A DNA stretch of 64,000 nt. Origin: JAWCMQ01 sp039091255. GTDB lineage: Archaea; Aenigmatarchaeota; Aenigmatarchaeia; GW2011-AR5; JACRAC01. The notes under the pieces were generated by a model. The model did not search any database and was not told the DNA's origin. It worked only from the letters and a program-made list of their open reading frames with translations. Each line of letters begins with the position of its first letter. Position 1 is the stretch's first letter. The stretch is from NCBI GenBank assembly GCA_039091255.1, contig JAWCMQ010000002.1, forward strand, positions 1 to 64,000. The letters are read 5' to 3'. This document shows, in pieces, positions 9,033 through 18,841 of this stretch. A program made the translations under genes and the position numbers.

Positions 9033-9200
9033 TCATCCTGCGGCGAGAGCCGAAAGGCAATCGGGGCACATGCAGCTAACATACATGCATGCAACTGCTT
9101 CAAGCTGTGCGCGCTCAAGCTTTAGCATCCTACACCAGCAGTCAGCGCTTTCAGCACACTCGAATTCAGCACCGCAACGCGGGCAGGTCTTGCGCGCCAT
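9033..9200 (-). CDS. Small cysteine-rich CWC-like protein
   Basis: 55 residues with eight or so cysteines: CPRCGAEFEC near the start, CWC in the middle, and CMCPDCLSAL near the end. This order matches the cysteine-rich CWC family, otherwise known mainly from bacteria; its function is unknown and metal binding is likely. I start at the ATG that gives MARKTC, because longer frames run into the upstream gene, whose stop is 20 bases away. It appears to be the last gene of the surface-protein operon. Confidence 0.65.
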   Translation of the reverse strand: MARKTCPRCGAEFECAESADCWCRMLKLERAQLEAVACMYVSCMCPDCLSALAAG

Positions 9201-9219
9201 GTCTGCTCGCTCTCCGACA

Positions 9220-11394
9220 CTACGCCTCGTACATCCTCCTTGCGCACCTCGAGCAGTACGGCTTGCCGGCAATCGTCTGCATGTGCCGCACGCACGCGAA
9301 CTGGCCGCAGCTCGAGCATCGGATGCGAAGCGTCGTGGGCTGGCCGCACACGACGCATATGTTCATCGCAGGCGCGGCAGCTTGGCGCCGCAGCAACCTC
9401 GCCAAAGCTGTCGGCACGGCAAGCCTGCCTATATGCTTAAGATAGACAGCGCCGCACGCGACTCCGACGATGGCAAGTATCACAGCCGCAATCTCCAGCA
9501 GTGGCGGTGCGGGCAGCTGCGGAGCAGCCGCAGCGGCGTTCTGCGCCTGCAATGCAAGATTGCGTGCACCCTCATAATTCCCCGTGCTGAACGCATCGTT
9601 AGCCTGCGCAAGCAAGGCTTCGGCGGAAGTCACGTTCTTGCCGGCCGACTTTGCGCTTTCGACTGCTGCCCGTGCGCTGGCAATCGCGGCACTTGCCGTA
9701 GGCGCATCGATGCACGAACGCGTTTCGGTGAACTGCTCCCACACATAGCCTGTCGCATCACTGCACTGGTACGCGGTCCTAGACTGCTGCGCATTGGAGC
9801 ACGCACCCCAAGCACCAGGCTCTGGACTGGGCTCGGCGCAGCAGTTTTGCGTTACAGTTTTTGGCTTGCAGGTAAAGTTCGTCGCAGCGCCGCACTCATA
9901 CTCCGTGCGATTCTGCCTGCCCTTGCCATCGGGCCCTGCTATGCATACACTCCAAGGTCCGGGCTCGGGGCACACTGGGCATGCAGCCTTCTCGCCCGCT
10001 ATGCCGAAATATGAAAAGCCTGGTGATGTTGCTTCGTAGCGTGTATATTTCGCATCCTCAGCGAACTTTGTTGTGTTAAGTTTCGACCACGAAGTTCCGG
10101 TCCAGCGGTACAGCGCTATGCTGCTTTTGGCTATGTCGTTGCCCGAAATCCAGCTGTTCTCGACGGCGAACTCTATCTCAAGCTCGGATACGCTGGCATC
10201 AGCAAGCGCGCTCGTTCCTGAAGTCGCATTGAAGACGAAGTACTGGTAAGCGTTGGGAAGTGCGGCCACACTGGCTGGTAGCGAAATCTTGCACGACTGC
10301 ACAAGAGTGCTCTGGAGATTGGTTTTTGGCACAAAGTATATGCGCGTGATTTTGAACAGAGTCGCATTGGGGTTGAGCCACTGCACGAAGTACCCTGCAG
10401 GCAAGTTCGATATCGTGAAGTTGGCGCAGTCCTGGACTATATCTGCCCTGACGATAGTTGTGGCCCAGCTGCTCGAGCCGCTGCCGCCGCCCTTGCCTCC
10501 GCCCAAGGTGCAGCCCGAAGTGTCAAATTCACACTCATCGGTGCAGCTCAGAGCCCCGCCGGCATAGCCAAGGTCCTGGCAATCCCTGCCCTTGAGGTCA
10601 TCGCCATCGCAATCTTCACCCGCTTCTGCATTATTGTTGCCGCAGACTGCTGGTGCGCTTATCGTCAGCGAGAATGCTGCCATTCTGACAAGCCCTCCGC
10701 CTGTTGCAGTAAAATTAATCGCATAGCTGCCTGTCGGTGCGTTTGAAGCAACGGATATGTTTGCGACAGATATATTGGTCCCGTTTGGCGGTGGCACGAC
10801 ACTCACAGGAGCAAAGCTCACATTCACCTTGCCAGCGAGCGCGCCGGGCAGCACTTTGCCCAGTGCTGTATAATTAGTATAGCCAGCAATAGACGTCACC
10901 GTAACGGTCGCCGTACTCCATTTGCCCTGATCGATCGTTCGGCTCGCCGGTGAAACGCTGACCGTGAAGTCCGGCACAAGAGGAGCGGTTACGTTAAGGC
11001 GCAAATCGCCGCCAATAGGCGTTTCATTAACGCCTTCCACAGCCCATGTTCCAGAAAAATCATACATCCCGCTTGCGTCTGCTGGCACATCGATGTCGTA
11101 GCTCAGTGAGGCATCTTCGCAGCCCTCTACGCACACCCATTTGATGTGACCGGCGTGCGCTGTCCAGTTGCCGCCGCTGCTTGCTCCTGTCACGGTCCAG
11201 CCGGAAGGCACAATCTCGTCGACTGCATAATATCTCGCGCCGTTAAGTACGACTGCCAGCTTGACGTTAATGCTTGCGCCAGCCGTGACTGTCGAGGGCA
11301 AATCGCGCGTCACCCCTGGTGCCGCAAGTGCGGGTGCTGCGATTAGCACCAAAGCCAGCAGTGCAAATGCTTTCAATTTCAAAAACATGTCCAT
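9220..11394 (-). CDS. Large surface protein with PGF-pre-PGF domain
   Basis: About 724 residues. A signal peptide (KLKAFALLALVLIAAPALA) leads to beta-rich repeats with many N-glycosylation sites. A disulfide motif (CGNNNAEAGEDCDGD, CTDECEF) resembles the cysteine-rich repeat of bacterial surface proteins. A domain reading WISGNDIAKSSIALYRWTG resembles the archaeal PGF-pre-PGF region. Cysteine-rich EPGPW/EPGAW modules, an Ala-rich helix (NAAAAAPQ), a membrane segment (LLEIAAVILAIVGVACGAVYL) and a short inside tail with several CxxC pairs follow. The tail is unusual: a zinc-binding, B-box-like domain inside the cell, attached to an outer-surface protein. The start follows the stop of the upstream gene. 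Confidence 0.7.
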   Translation of the reverse strand: MDMFLKLKAFALLALVLIAAPALAAPGVTRDLPSTVTAGASINVKLAVVLNGARYYAVDEIVPSGWTVTGASSGGNWTAHAGHIKWVCVEGCEDASLSYDIDVPADASGMYDFSGTWAVEGVNETPIGGDLRLNVTAPLVPDFTVSVSPASRTIDQGKWSTATVTVTSIAGYTNYTALGKVLPGALAGKVNVSFAPVSVVPPPNGTNISVANISVASNAPTGSYAINFTATGGGLVRMAAFSLTISAPAVCGNNNAEAGEDCDGDDLKGRDCQDLGYAGGALSCTDECEFDTSGCTLGGGKGGGSGSSSWATTIVRADIVQDCANFTISNLPAGYFVQWLNPNATLFKITRIYFVPKTNLQSTLVQSCKISLPASVAALPNAYQYFVFNATSGTSALADASVSELEIEFAVENSWISGNDIAKSSIALYRWTGTSWSKLNTTKFAEDAKYTRYEATSPGFSYFGIAGEKAACPVCPEPGPWSVCIAGPDGKGRQNRTEYECGAATNFTCKPKTVTQNCCAEPSPEPGAWGACSNAQQSRTAYQCSDATGYVWEQFTETRSCIDAPTASAAIASARAAVESAKSAGKNVTSAEALLAQANDAFSTGNYEGARNLALQAQNAAAAAPQLPAPPLLEIAAVILAIVGVACGAVYLKHIGRLAVPTALARLLRRQAAAPAMNICVVCGQPTTLRIRCSSCGQFACVRHMQTIAGKPYCSRCARRMYEA

Positions 11395-11404
11395 GATTTC
11401 TGCC

Positions 11405-13744
11405 TCAATATCTTCCAGCCTTCCAAGCTGCAATCGCGCGCATCAGGTCCGCCATCTCGAGCAGCCCCATCTTCCACTTCTCTATCGCGGCTTGGAGCTC
11501 TTCCCACGATATCCTGCCGTCCTTGTACGTGTCGGCAGGGTCGAACACCTTGACTATAAAGCTCATCTCGCCAGTCTCGGCGGCGTTGCCGCTGTAATCT
11601 ATGCACCAAATCCGCCATCCTATCGTTGTGGACCAGCCGACCGTTTCGCCTGCCCCGATGCTCGCGTTCTGCCATGTGAAGTTAGCCCACGCGGATGTCC
11701 CGCTTAGCCCGAGCAGACTGACGTTCGACCAAGCGCCCGTTTCGTTTGTTTCCAGCCGCGCCTCTTTGAGCATCGTCTCCTCGCTACACAGCGCTGACAG
11801 CTCAATAGAGTCTCCCACGCCTATCATCGCATCCGTTGTATTCCCGATCGCATCGGTCCATCCTTGATTCGCAACGGCAGGTGCCTGAGTGTCAGCAGCA
11901 ACTGTGAACGTCATTGCATCTGTGCCGTTCACCCTGCCTGTCGTGTCGTTCGCCCAGATGCGCCAGCCCACGGCCGTCTCGGGCGGAGCCATTGCTTGCA
12001 AAGCGAAGCTTGCGCTTTCGAAAGGCGCCCCGCTGTACGCGGGTGTAAGGTTTTCCCATGCCCCTGTCATGTTCGTCTCTAGCCACATCCAGTCGATGAG
12101 CACGTCATCCGACACGTCTGCGCTCAGGCTGACAAACCCGCCGTATCCAGGCATGTCGGAGCTTTGCATCACGTTTGAAAACTGCGGCGCAGTCTCATCC
12201 GTCATGTTGACGGCAATCCATCTCGTAATGCGGGCAGGATTATAATTCGCGTTGCCTGCGAAACTTGCGGTGATGTTCCATCGCCCTGTGCTGAGCGAAA
12301 GGCCGAGCGTGCCGAGCGTAGTAGTGACGTCTTCGAGCCACACCGTCTCGCTCACGGTTGTTCCCGACGGGTCCTTGATTGTCAGCGTCCTCGACCCTTC
12401 GATGTCCATCGTCACCGCTATGGTCGGGTCATCCGTCGTGCTTGCAAGCTTCGACCTCGGCTGCCCGTCAATCAGAAGCTCGAGCGTGGCGTTCGCCTTG
12501 ATAATTTCGTAATCTCGTGGAGTGGTCGAATACCACTTGCCAGCCGTATCGTTCGCCCACCAGCGATAACTATACAAGCCTGCTCCGAGCGTTCCGACTT
12601 CACGCGTGCACGTGTCACCATCTCTGCTTGCCGTCAGATTAACGCCGTCCAGCTCGAGTAGTACGTCAGACACAAAGCCCTCGCATGTGACGCTGAATGT
12701 GTGCGTGCGCTCGGCGTAGGCAGTGCCCGAGGGCGGGTCAACTGTTGCGTTCAAAAGCCTTACCTCAGCGACTGTGAGCATCAATGAACTCGAGTTAGCT
12801 GTCCAGTTTTCATTGCCGTCGATTGCGGCCTGGATTTCGTAAGCGCCTCGGCCGATTAAGCTTGTGTCGAGCAGGTAGGATACGCTGCCGGCTCCGGCCG
12901 CTATCTCATCCATCACGCCCGTAAAGTTCGCCATGAGCCTGACCGTAAGCTCGGGATTGGCAGAGCTTGCTGCGCTTATGAGGACAGATGGCCCCACGGA
13001 AACCAGCCTGTCCGCGGCCTCGCCGTCAATCGTGAAGCTGAGCACGCTAGACGCCTTGCTGACGGTATAGCCCCACGCCGGCGTTTGGTTTGCAACTGCG
13101 CTTCTGTTGAACCCGGACCACCTGTAAGTGTATTCGCCTGCAGGCAGAGTCGGAAACGTCACCGTGTAGACGATGTCCCACTTGCGTTCAACCTGGCCTG
13201 CTGAATATGCGTAAGACCTGTATGCAAGACCGTCACGCCACATCTCGAACAGCACGTCCGTGGCTCCATACCACCATATTGAAAACGTGTAGCTTTGGGC
13301 AGGGTCGTACACGGCAGGCGAAGGCGGGATTGTGGTGTTTTCGGCCCACGCTACTCCTGACGGCACAGCAGGCACGAGAAGCAACGGCGGTATTCCCAGC
13401 TCCAGCATGTAGCTTTCGGACGTCATCGTTCCGGCGACACCCGCGACAGTCCACACATTCGTAAGATAGTTCGGTGATGTAAGCACTCCGAACGCCTGCC
13501 CCGCGACAAGCATCATGTTGAAGTTCGAAGAAGCCGCAACAATCGGATAGACGAAAGCGGGCCTAGGCGCGGGCACAAGCGGCGCAACCCCGACCATAAG
13601 CCGCACGATGTTCGGGGAAAACACTACCAGCAGCAGGACAAACAATATGCCGAGCTCCCATGGAGCAATGAGCCTTTTGGCCAAAGAACTAGCTCTTGCG
13701 GCTTTCGCCGCACCCCTTGCCCAAGATTTTTTCGCCAATATCAA
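11405..13744 (-). CDS. Large membrane-anchored surface protein with Ig-like repeats
   Basis: 779 residues. A basic N-terminus and one membrane helix (LGILFVLLLVVFSPNIVRLMV) anchor a long exterior region of Ig/bacterial-type beta repeats, seen as recurring YRWSGFN, YRWWAND, WRIWANDT and WRIWCIDYSGN motifs. More than a dozen N-glycosylation sequons are present. The last 40 residues (DPADTYKDGRISWEELQAAIEKWK) look like a dockerin/EF-hand-type calcium loop plus helix. It is probably an S-layer or adhesion protein. It lies between two other surface-protein genes on the same strand. Confidence 0.65.
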   Translation of the reverse strand: MILAKKSWARGAAKAARASSLAKRLIAPWELGILFVLLLVVFSPNIVRLMVGVAPLVPAPRPAFVYPIVAASSNFNMMLVAGQAFGVLTSPNYLTNVWTVAGVAGTMTSESYMLELGIPPLLLVPAVPSGVAWAENTTIPPSPAVYDPAQSYTFSIWWYGATDVLFEMWRDGLAYRSYAYSAGQVERKWDIVYTVTFPTLPAGEYTYRWSGFNRSAVANQTPAWGYTVSKASSVLSFTIDGEAADRLVSVGPSVLISAASSANPELTVRLMANFTGVMDEIAAGAGSVSYLLDTSLIGRGAYEIQAAIDGNENWTANSSSLMLTVAEVRLLNATVDPPSGTAYAERTHTFSVTCEGFVSDVLLELDGVNLTASRDGDTCTREVGTLGAGLYSYRWWANDTAGKWYSTTPRDYEIIKANATLELLIDGQPRSKLASTTDDPTIAVTMDIEGSRTLTIKDPSGTTVSETVWLEDVTTTLGTLGLSLSTGRWNITASFAGNANYNPARITRWIAVNMTDETAPQFSNVMQSSDMPGYGGFVSLSADVSDDVLIDWMWLETNMTGAWENLTPAYSGAPFESASFALQAMAPPETAVGWRIWANDTTGRVNGTDAMTFTVAADTQAPAVANQGWTDAIGNTTDAMIGVGDSIELSALCSEETMLKEARLETNETGAWSNVSLLGLSGTSAWANFTWQNASIGAGETVGWSTTIGWRIWCIDYSGNAAETGEMSFIVKVFDPADTYKDGRISWEELQAAIEKWKMGLLEMADLMRAIAAWKAGRY

Positions 13745-13755
13745 TCACCGAGATG

Positions 13756-15392
13756 CTAGTCGCATACGTAGAGGCTTGCCAACGCCGTCCGATACATGAC
13801 AATCGCCAATTGTGTCGAGGTCGTATCATATCTATAAAAGTCGTCGTAAAGCGCTATCACCGGACTCGTCTCCGAATCCGTTCTCATTATAAGAGTTTGT
13901 GCACTATCTCCGTTGGTGCCCCTTGTTTCCCCGCAACTGACTTGCGGGCATGCGGAGATGGCTGCCCACTTGCCCCTTTGTTGCGTGTACCATCCGAACG
14001 CGGTGTACTGGGTCCAATCATCAGTAAACCGTATCAGGCACGGCACCCCGCTCAGGCACTTCTCCGGAAGGCTAACCGGGCATATCGCATTTCCCCTGCA
14101 GGTGCCTATCAGTGTGCATCCGCCCGCAGCCCCTTCCACATTCAAGCTGCCGCTGACCGTCAGGTTTCCGTCGATTTTCACATTGCCCGCGACATGCAGC
14201 TTCTCGGCCGGCGCGATAGTGCCGATGCCGACGTTGCCAGAATCATCAATCGTCAATCTGACCGAGTCTTTCAACGCATCTCGAACCAAGAGCATCCGGG
14301 AAGCTGGAGGAGATGTAGCTCTGATATCCCACAAAAAGTTAGTTCCGTNNNNNNNNNNNNNNNNNNNNNNNNNNNNNNNNNNNNNNNNNNNNNNNNNNNN
14401 NNNNNNNNNNNNNNNNNNNNNNNNNNNNNNNNNNNNNNNNNNATAGTGCCGATGCCGACGTTGCCAGAATCATCAATCGTCAATCTGACCGAGTCTTTCA
14501 ACGCATCTCGAACCAAGAGCATCCGGGAAGCTGGAGGAGATGTAGCTCTGATATCCCACAAAAAGTTAGTTCCGTTGGCAAATACGAGCCTCGATTCTCC
14601 TTCCATGCTAGTAAGACGAAGTTCTGCGCCCTCTTCAGAATAAATATGCAAGCCTGGTACGCCATATGTCACGTTGCCCACAATGATGCCCTGATCTGCT
14701 CTAATCATGCCGCCAATCACGTCCAACTTTGTTGCTGGGCTCGTCGTCCCTATGCCGACGTTGCCTTCGGGCGTTATCCTGACCCTCTCAGGACCGCCAG
14801 CCAGAAACATAACCGGATAGCTGCTCACTGTTCCTATACCGAGATAGCCGGGGCCAGCATCGATAATAGAATTGCTAATTCCGCCATTCATAAGGGTGAT
14901 TCGCGCATAACCTGAACTGTCAGAATTGTTAATCGAGATTCCTCCTATCGGCGCATTTACCTGTATGCTCAATGTATCGCTAGGGCTCGCAGTGCCTATG
15001 CCGATGTTCCCGCCCACGCTCACCAGCCCAGGCAGCGCCAGCGCATACGGCGCCGGAGTCAGCCGCTGCCGCGGCGCCAGCGTCTCCGCACCCACAGAAA
15101 CCTCAAGCCAGTAATCCTTGTCGAACGCAAGGCCAGAACCAGAAAGGTCGAGCAAGGTGGTAAATAAGCCATTCGTGGCGATGACCGTTTGCGGCCCTAT
15201 CGTCGCAAGCGCAGTCCCGCCTGTTTCCGCATCATAAACCGAGAAAGTGGCATCGTACGGCCCGCTCAGCAGCAATCCGGCGGGGTTCTTCAGGACGCCC
15301 TGTACCGCCATCACAGGCGAAACCTGCGCTAGCGCAGGGGCTACTAAGATTAAGGATGCAAGAATCAGCGCCGCTGCAAACGGTGCCCTCAT
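13756..15392 (-). CDS. Secreted adhesin with tail-fibre-like repeats
   Basis: A signal peptide (ALILASLILVAPALA) is followed by the domain common to such adhesins (MAVQGVLKNPAG...YDATFSVYDAETGG). Several GNVGIGTTSPATKLDV-type repeats then appear, as in phage tail fibres and bacterial trimeric fibres. No S74 chaperone-peptidase domain is visible at the C-terminus, which instead has a short cysteine-containing domain. The gene looks split by an N run, but the 133 bases on each side are identical. Collapsing them removes 227 bases and leaves one open frame of 469 residues. Confidence 0.7.
14349..14442. other. Assembly gap with duplicated flanks (artefact)
   Basis: Bases 14216-14348 and 14443-14575 are identical. 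The N run joins overlapping contig ends; no biological tandem repeat is needed to explain it. Confidence 0.9.
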
Positions 15393-15442
15393 GCAATAAT
15401 AGTGAGCCAGAGGTGTATATTAAGGTAATGGAATAAAAAAAT

Positions 15443-15805
15443 ATGCCCATGGAGCATCGCACGCACATAGCGATTATAAGCATATTTATCGTCGCCGCCG
15501 TGATCATCATAATCGCCGCATCCAGCTTCCAGCTCATGCCGGAGCCGAGCGGCTATTTCCGCATCGCCCCGCGTGTTGAGCCTCGAGCTGACGTTTGCTT
15601 CGACACAGACGGCGGCGCAAACCGCTTCGTGCGTGGCGCAACGAGCTACTTGAACTGGTCTTTTGTAGACGACTGCTCGATTTTTGAGACTGCCGAAGGG
15701 ACGTTTGCGGTCCTCTACGAAGGCTACTGCGAAGCGCCAGACCGCCCAGCCATTGCCCAGTTCAACTGCACCCGCGGCTGCGAAAACGGCGCGTGCGTAA
15801 GATGA
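15443..15805 (+). CDS. Small membrane-anchored cysteine-containing protein
   Basis: 120 residues. One N-terminal membrane helix (IAIISIFIVAAVIIIIAAS) precedes an exterior domain with six cysteines (CFD, CSIF, CEAPD, CTRGC, CVR), probably paired as disulfides, and N-glycosylation sites NWS and NCT. No family recognised. It stands alone, divergent from the adhesin gene. Confidence 0.65.
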   Translation: MPMEHRTHIAIISIFIVAAVIIIIAASSFQLMPEPSGYFRIAPRVEPRADVCFDTDGGANRFVRGATSYLNWSFVDDCSIFETAEGTFAVLYEGYCEAPDRPAIAQFNCTRGCENGACVR

Positions 15806-15912
15806 CGAACCAGCGAAGCTGGCGAGCTATCTGCAGAGATGACGACGAGCGTAGCGAGGAGCTATCCGTAAAATAACGAGCGCTGCGGAAGCAGCGCGAG
15901 CTATTCGCAAGT
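15802..15912 (+). repeat. Palindromic repeat elements, three tandem units
   Basis: Three units in a row. They read GACGAACCAGC-gaa-GCTGGCGAGCTATCTGC, GACGACGAGCGTAGCGAGGAGCTATCCGT, and ATAACGAGCGCTGC-ggaa-GCAGCGCGAGCTATTCGC. The stems differ in sequence but keep base-pairing, while the ends are conserved. Confidence 0.8.
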
Positions 15913-15941
15913 CATTTTAATAGCCCCAGCCAAGTATTATC

Positions 15942-16990
15942 ATGTCAAGCATACTGTCGGTCATCGCATTCGTCCTCGGCGTAGTCGCGCTGCCTCTCAT
16001 ATTCGCGAAGTTCATCTATCCCGACCTGCTAAAGAAGAGGCCGATATTTGCTGCAATAGCGGCAGCATTCTTTGTCCTCATCGGCTTCATCGCCGCTTTC
16101 TTCGTGTTCGCCTCGAGCATGTCCATCGCAATGGTCGCGTTCGGCTCGCTGCTGCTCTTGCCCTTCATAATAAAGATACTCGAGCCCAACACCGAATACG
16201 TCCCGCCCCGCGGCGAGCCAAAAAGCGTTTCGCACGTCTTCAAAGAGCACAACCGCCTCATCGTATTCTACGTATTCCTGTTTTTCGGCATGGCGCTTGA
16301 GTACATGCTGCTGTTCGCCATGCTGCCGCCTGTGCTCGGCGATGCCGCANNNNNNNNNNNNNNNNNNNNNNNNNNNNNNNNNNNNNNNNNNNNNNNNNNN
16401 NNNNNNNNNNNNNNNNNNNNNNNNNNNNNNNNNNNNNNNNNNNNNNNNAAAGCGTTTCGCACGTCTTCAAAGAGCACAACCGCCTCATCGTATTCTACGT
16501 ATTCCTGTTTTTCGGCATGGCGCTTGAGTACATGCTGCTGTTCGCCATGCTGCCGCCTGTGCTCGGCGATGCCGCATTCTCGAGCCAGCTCGCGCTTATG
16601 GGACCAGCTGGCCAGTTCAGCGCGCCCGAAGCTTTCGTCGCCATCCTTGGCAACAACCTTATGATACTGATTATCGCGTTCGCCCTATCCATATTCTTTG
16701 GCGCAGGCTCAATCTTCGTGCTGAACTACAACGCATCTATTGCGGGAATGCTCTATGGCTCAGCGTTCCGCACCTTAATATGGGGTGCGCCGCCCGTGGC
16801 CACTAACCTGGTTCTTTTCCTTCCGCACACGATCCTTGAAGTGCTGGCATACCTGCTCGCAGCCGTCGGAGGCGGAATCCTTGTCCGCGGCCTCGACCGA
16901 GAGAACATCCGAGACGCAGGAGTGTTATTTATAGTTTCGCTTATGGTGCTCATATTGGCAGCATGGGTAGAAGTCCTAGTGATGCTGTAA
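15942..16990 (+). CDS. SpoIIM-like membrane protein
   Basis: Polytopic membrane protein. The C-terminal half carries the pattern of the SpoIIM/DUF95 family: AILGNNLMILIIAFALS, GAGSIFVLNYNASIAGML, and a Pro-His-Thr motif LFLPHTILEVLAYLLA followed by a final helix. Its molecular role in archaea is unknown. The N run at 16350 is flanked by an identical 128-base duplication; after collapse (227 bases removed) the frame is continuous and gives 273 residues. It lies upstream of a PfpI-like gene with a repeat remnant between them. Confidence 0.75.
16350..16448. other. Assembly gap with duplicated flanks (artefact)
   Basis: Bases 16222-16349 and 16449-16576 are identical. Collapsing them restores a single membrane-protein frame. 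Confidence 0.9.
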
Positions 16991-17028
16991 TTTAATGAGC
17001 CGCGAGCAATTAGCAAAAGGTGGAAGAA

Positions 17029-17616
17029 ATGGCAGACATCCTGATGGTAATCGCGCCGAAAAACTTCCGTGACGAGGAGCTGCTCGAGCCCAAGGAGGTT
17101 TTCGAGCTGCACGGCTATGATGTTGCAATCGCATCAGAAAAAGCAGAAACTGCCAAAGGAAAGCTCGGTACGGAGGTGGACGTCGACGCCGATTTGCACG
17201 ACGTGGACGCCGCGGATTTCGTAGCTATAGTCTTCGTAGGCGGCGGCGGATGCGCGCAATATTTCGACAACGCCAAAGCCCTTGACCTCGCCAAAAAAGC
17301 CGCAGACCAAGGCAAAGTTGTTGCAGCAATATGCATCGCGCCGACAATCCTCGCAAATGCTGGCGTGCTTAAGGGCAAGCGCGCTACGTGCTACGAAACG
17401 GCGCGAGCAAGCATAGAAGCAAAAGGCGCGAAGTTCGTTGACGAGCCTGTCGTAGTCGACGGCAGCATCGTCACCGCCAACGGACCTGAAGCCGCACGCG
17501 CATTTGGCGAAGCCATAGTTAAAGTCCTCAGCGGCGCAAAGCCCGAACCAGAGGCGCGCGAGCGCCATAAAGAAGGCGAAGGCCGCCACAGGCGAAAAAG
17601 GCACGGCCGCTATTAG
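17029..17616 (+). CDS. DJ-1/PfpI family protein
   Basis: 195 residues, the usual length for this family. The N-terminal strand ADILMVIAPKNFRDEE, a GGGGC turn, and the nucleophile elbow AAICIAPTILANAG (the reactive Cys near residue 110) are present, along with the region NGPEAARAFGEAIVKVL. Members are glyoxalase/deglycase-like or stress enzymes; which activity applies cannot be read from sequence. The C-terminus adds a short basic tail rich in Arg, His and Lys. I start at the ATG 17029; a GTG nine bases upstream is in frame. Confidence 0.82.
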   Translation: MADILMVIAPKNFRDEELLEPKEVFELHGYDVAIASEKAETAKGKLGTEVDVDADLHDVDAADFVAIVFVGGGGCAQYFDNAKALDLAKKAADQGKVVAAICIAPTILANAGVLKGKRATCYETARASIEAKGAKFVDEPVVVDGSIVTANGPEAARAFGEAIVKVLSGAKPEPEARERHKEGEGRHRRKRHGRY

Positions 17617-17664
17617 CGCTGCAGTGAGGCATGAAACATTTATATAGCCCGAAGCGAATGTATC

Positions 17665-17706
17665 ATAACGAGCAGCGCCGAACGCGCTGCGAGCTATTCG
17701 TGATTC
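17665..17706 (+). repeat. Palindromic repeat element
   Basis: ATAACGAGCAGCGC-cgaa-cGCGCTGCGAGCTATTCGT: a near-perfect stem with both family ends, ending two bases before the pilin start at 17709. Confidence 0.85.
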
Positions 17707-17708
17707 GC

Positions 17709-18119
17709 ATGAAAGGCATATCGCCACTAATCGCATCCGTCATTCTGATTGCGGTGACGTTAGCCATAGCAGGCATCCTGTCTACGTGGGCTTTCCAGTT
17801 CGTAGGCCGCACGCAGGCAGGCATAACGGCGCGCACAGAGTGCATCGGCGCGCTGCAATTCACCGTCCCGCCAACGTTCTCAGGCGGCACGCTCAGCGTT
17901 TCTTACATCAACACAAAAACAACGTTTGCGCTGGAAAACCTCACGGCAATATACACATTCGCAAACGGCCAGGTCGGACAGTCATCGCTGGGCACGCTGG
18001 GGCCGGCACCTTCGTCAGGGTTCAAGTCCATACCCGATCTTCCTAGCAAGCCTGTAAACCTGAAGATAACGTCCCCAAGCTGCGAAGGCATGTTCCTGGC
18101 AGACACGGCGATACCGTAA
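17709..18119 (+). CDS. Archaeal type IV pilin
   Basis: 136 residues. The start MKGISPLIASVILIAVTLAI is the class III signal/pilin N-terminus of archaeal pilins: KG followed by IS, then a hydrophobic assembly helix. The protein should be cleaved by a prepilin peptidase after KG and assembled by an ATPase such as that at 2.2 kb. A soluble beta-rich domain with two cysteines follows. The start is the ATG at 17709; the longer frame reads through a palindromic element. Confidence 0.82.
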   Translation: MKGISPLIASVILIAVTLAIAGILSTWAFQFVGRTQAGITARTECIGALQFTVPPTFSGGTLSVSYINTKTTFALENLTAIYTFANGQVGQSSLGTLGPAPSSGFKSIPDLPSKPVNLKITSPSCEGMFLADTAIP

Positions 18120-18288
18120 TTCCAGCTCGCTCACCGTGGACCCGAAAGCGAACCAGTCAATCCGTTTAAGCTGACTCGCCCGCACAAACTTCAAGGGCGA
18201 GCTATTCCTCGCTTGATGGCACCATCTCGATTTTTAGCGCATGCCGCCTGCTCCGCATTTTAATACCAGCTAAGCGAATAGGGATTTT
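18120..18288. other. Intergenic region between pilin genes
   Basis: Holds a degenerate palindromic copy (CTCGCCC...GGGCGAGCTATTCCTC, about 18176-18213) and a TATA-like TTTTAATACC near 18257-18266, about 25 bases before the next ATG. Confidence 0.5.
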
Positions 18289-18768
18289 ATGAAAGGCTTC
18301 GACCCGCTCATCGCGACCGTCGTTCTCATAATAATCGCCGTTGCGGTCTCGGCTATCATAGCGAACTGGCAGTCATGGTTCCTGCCGAGCTACGCGTCAC
18401 GCATAGAGCGCGAAAGCCGCTCCGCGCTCCAATGCTCGCGCGCCAGCATCGCGCTCGAGAACGTCACGTTCGACTGCCGCGGCAACTGCCTGCCTGGCGT
18501 GCAGCACATGCTCACCGCGACAATTCGCAACACAGGCGACATCTCATTGCCGCTCTACGACCTTCTTCTCGAGAACGCCGCAGGCGCCACGCTCGCCTTC
18601 CCGCTCAATACGATCTTGCCCATCGACCGTGCGCTTGATTACACCAACACCTCGGCCGTTGACTGCCAAGCGTTCAGCCGCTCTGTCACGCGCGTCATCG
18701 TGACAACCGCCTGCGCCAGCATGCCCTCGGCGTTTGACGGGAGCATCGTGACATGGATAAATTGTTAG
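18289..18768 (+). CDS. Archaeal type IV pilin
   Basis: 159 residues starting MKGFDPLIATVVLIIIAVAV, again the KG-plus-hydrophobic-helix pilin N-terminus. The exterior domain holds seven cysteines, including CRGNC, and N-glycosylation sites (NVT, NTS), so it is more disulfide-rich than the neighbouring pilin. It has its own TATA-like element and is probably transcribed separately. Confidence 0.8.
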   Translation: MKGFDPLIATVVLIIIAVAVSAIIANWQSWFLPSYASRIERESRSALQCSRASIALENVTFDCRGNCLPGVQHMLTATIRNTGDISLPLYDLLLENAAGATLAFPLNTILPIDRALDYTNTSAVDCQAFSRSVTRVIVTTACASMPSAFDGSIVTWINC

Positions 18769-18811
18769 CTGGCATCTCTTCGTACGCCGAACTTCGGCGT
18801 TTGGCATGCCG

Positions 18812-18821
18812 CTTTTATACC
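18812..18821 (+). promoter_or_regulatory. TATA box of the SRP RNA gene
   Basis: CTTTTATACC, about 25 bases upstream of the predicted 5' end at 18842. Confidence 0.6.
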
Positions 18822-18841
18822 TTTCGCTGCGCATTATTTCT

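Noticed and set aside
14205..14580. Tandem duplication in the adhesin gene
   Set aside because: Identical flanks of an N run with the same 227-base offset as two other places indicate a scaffolding artefact.
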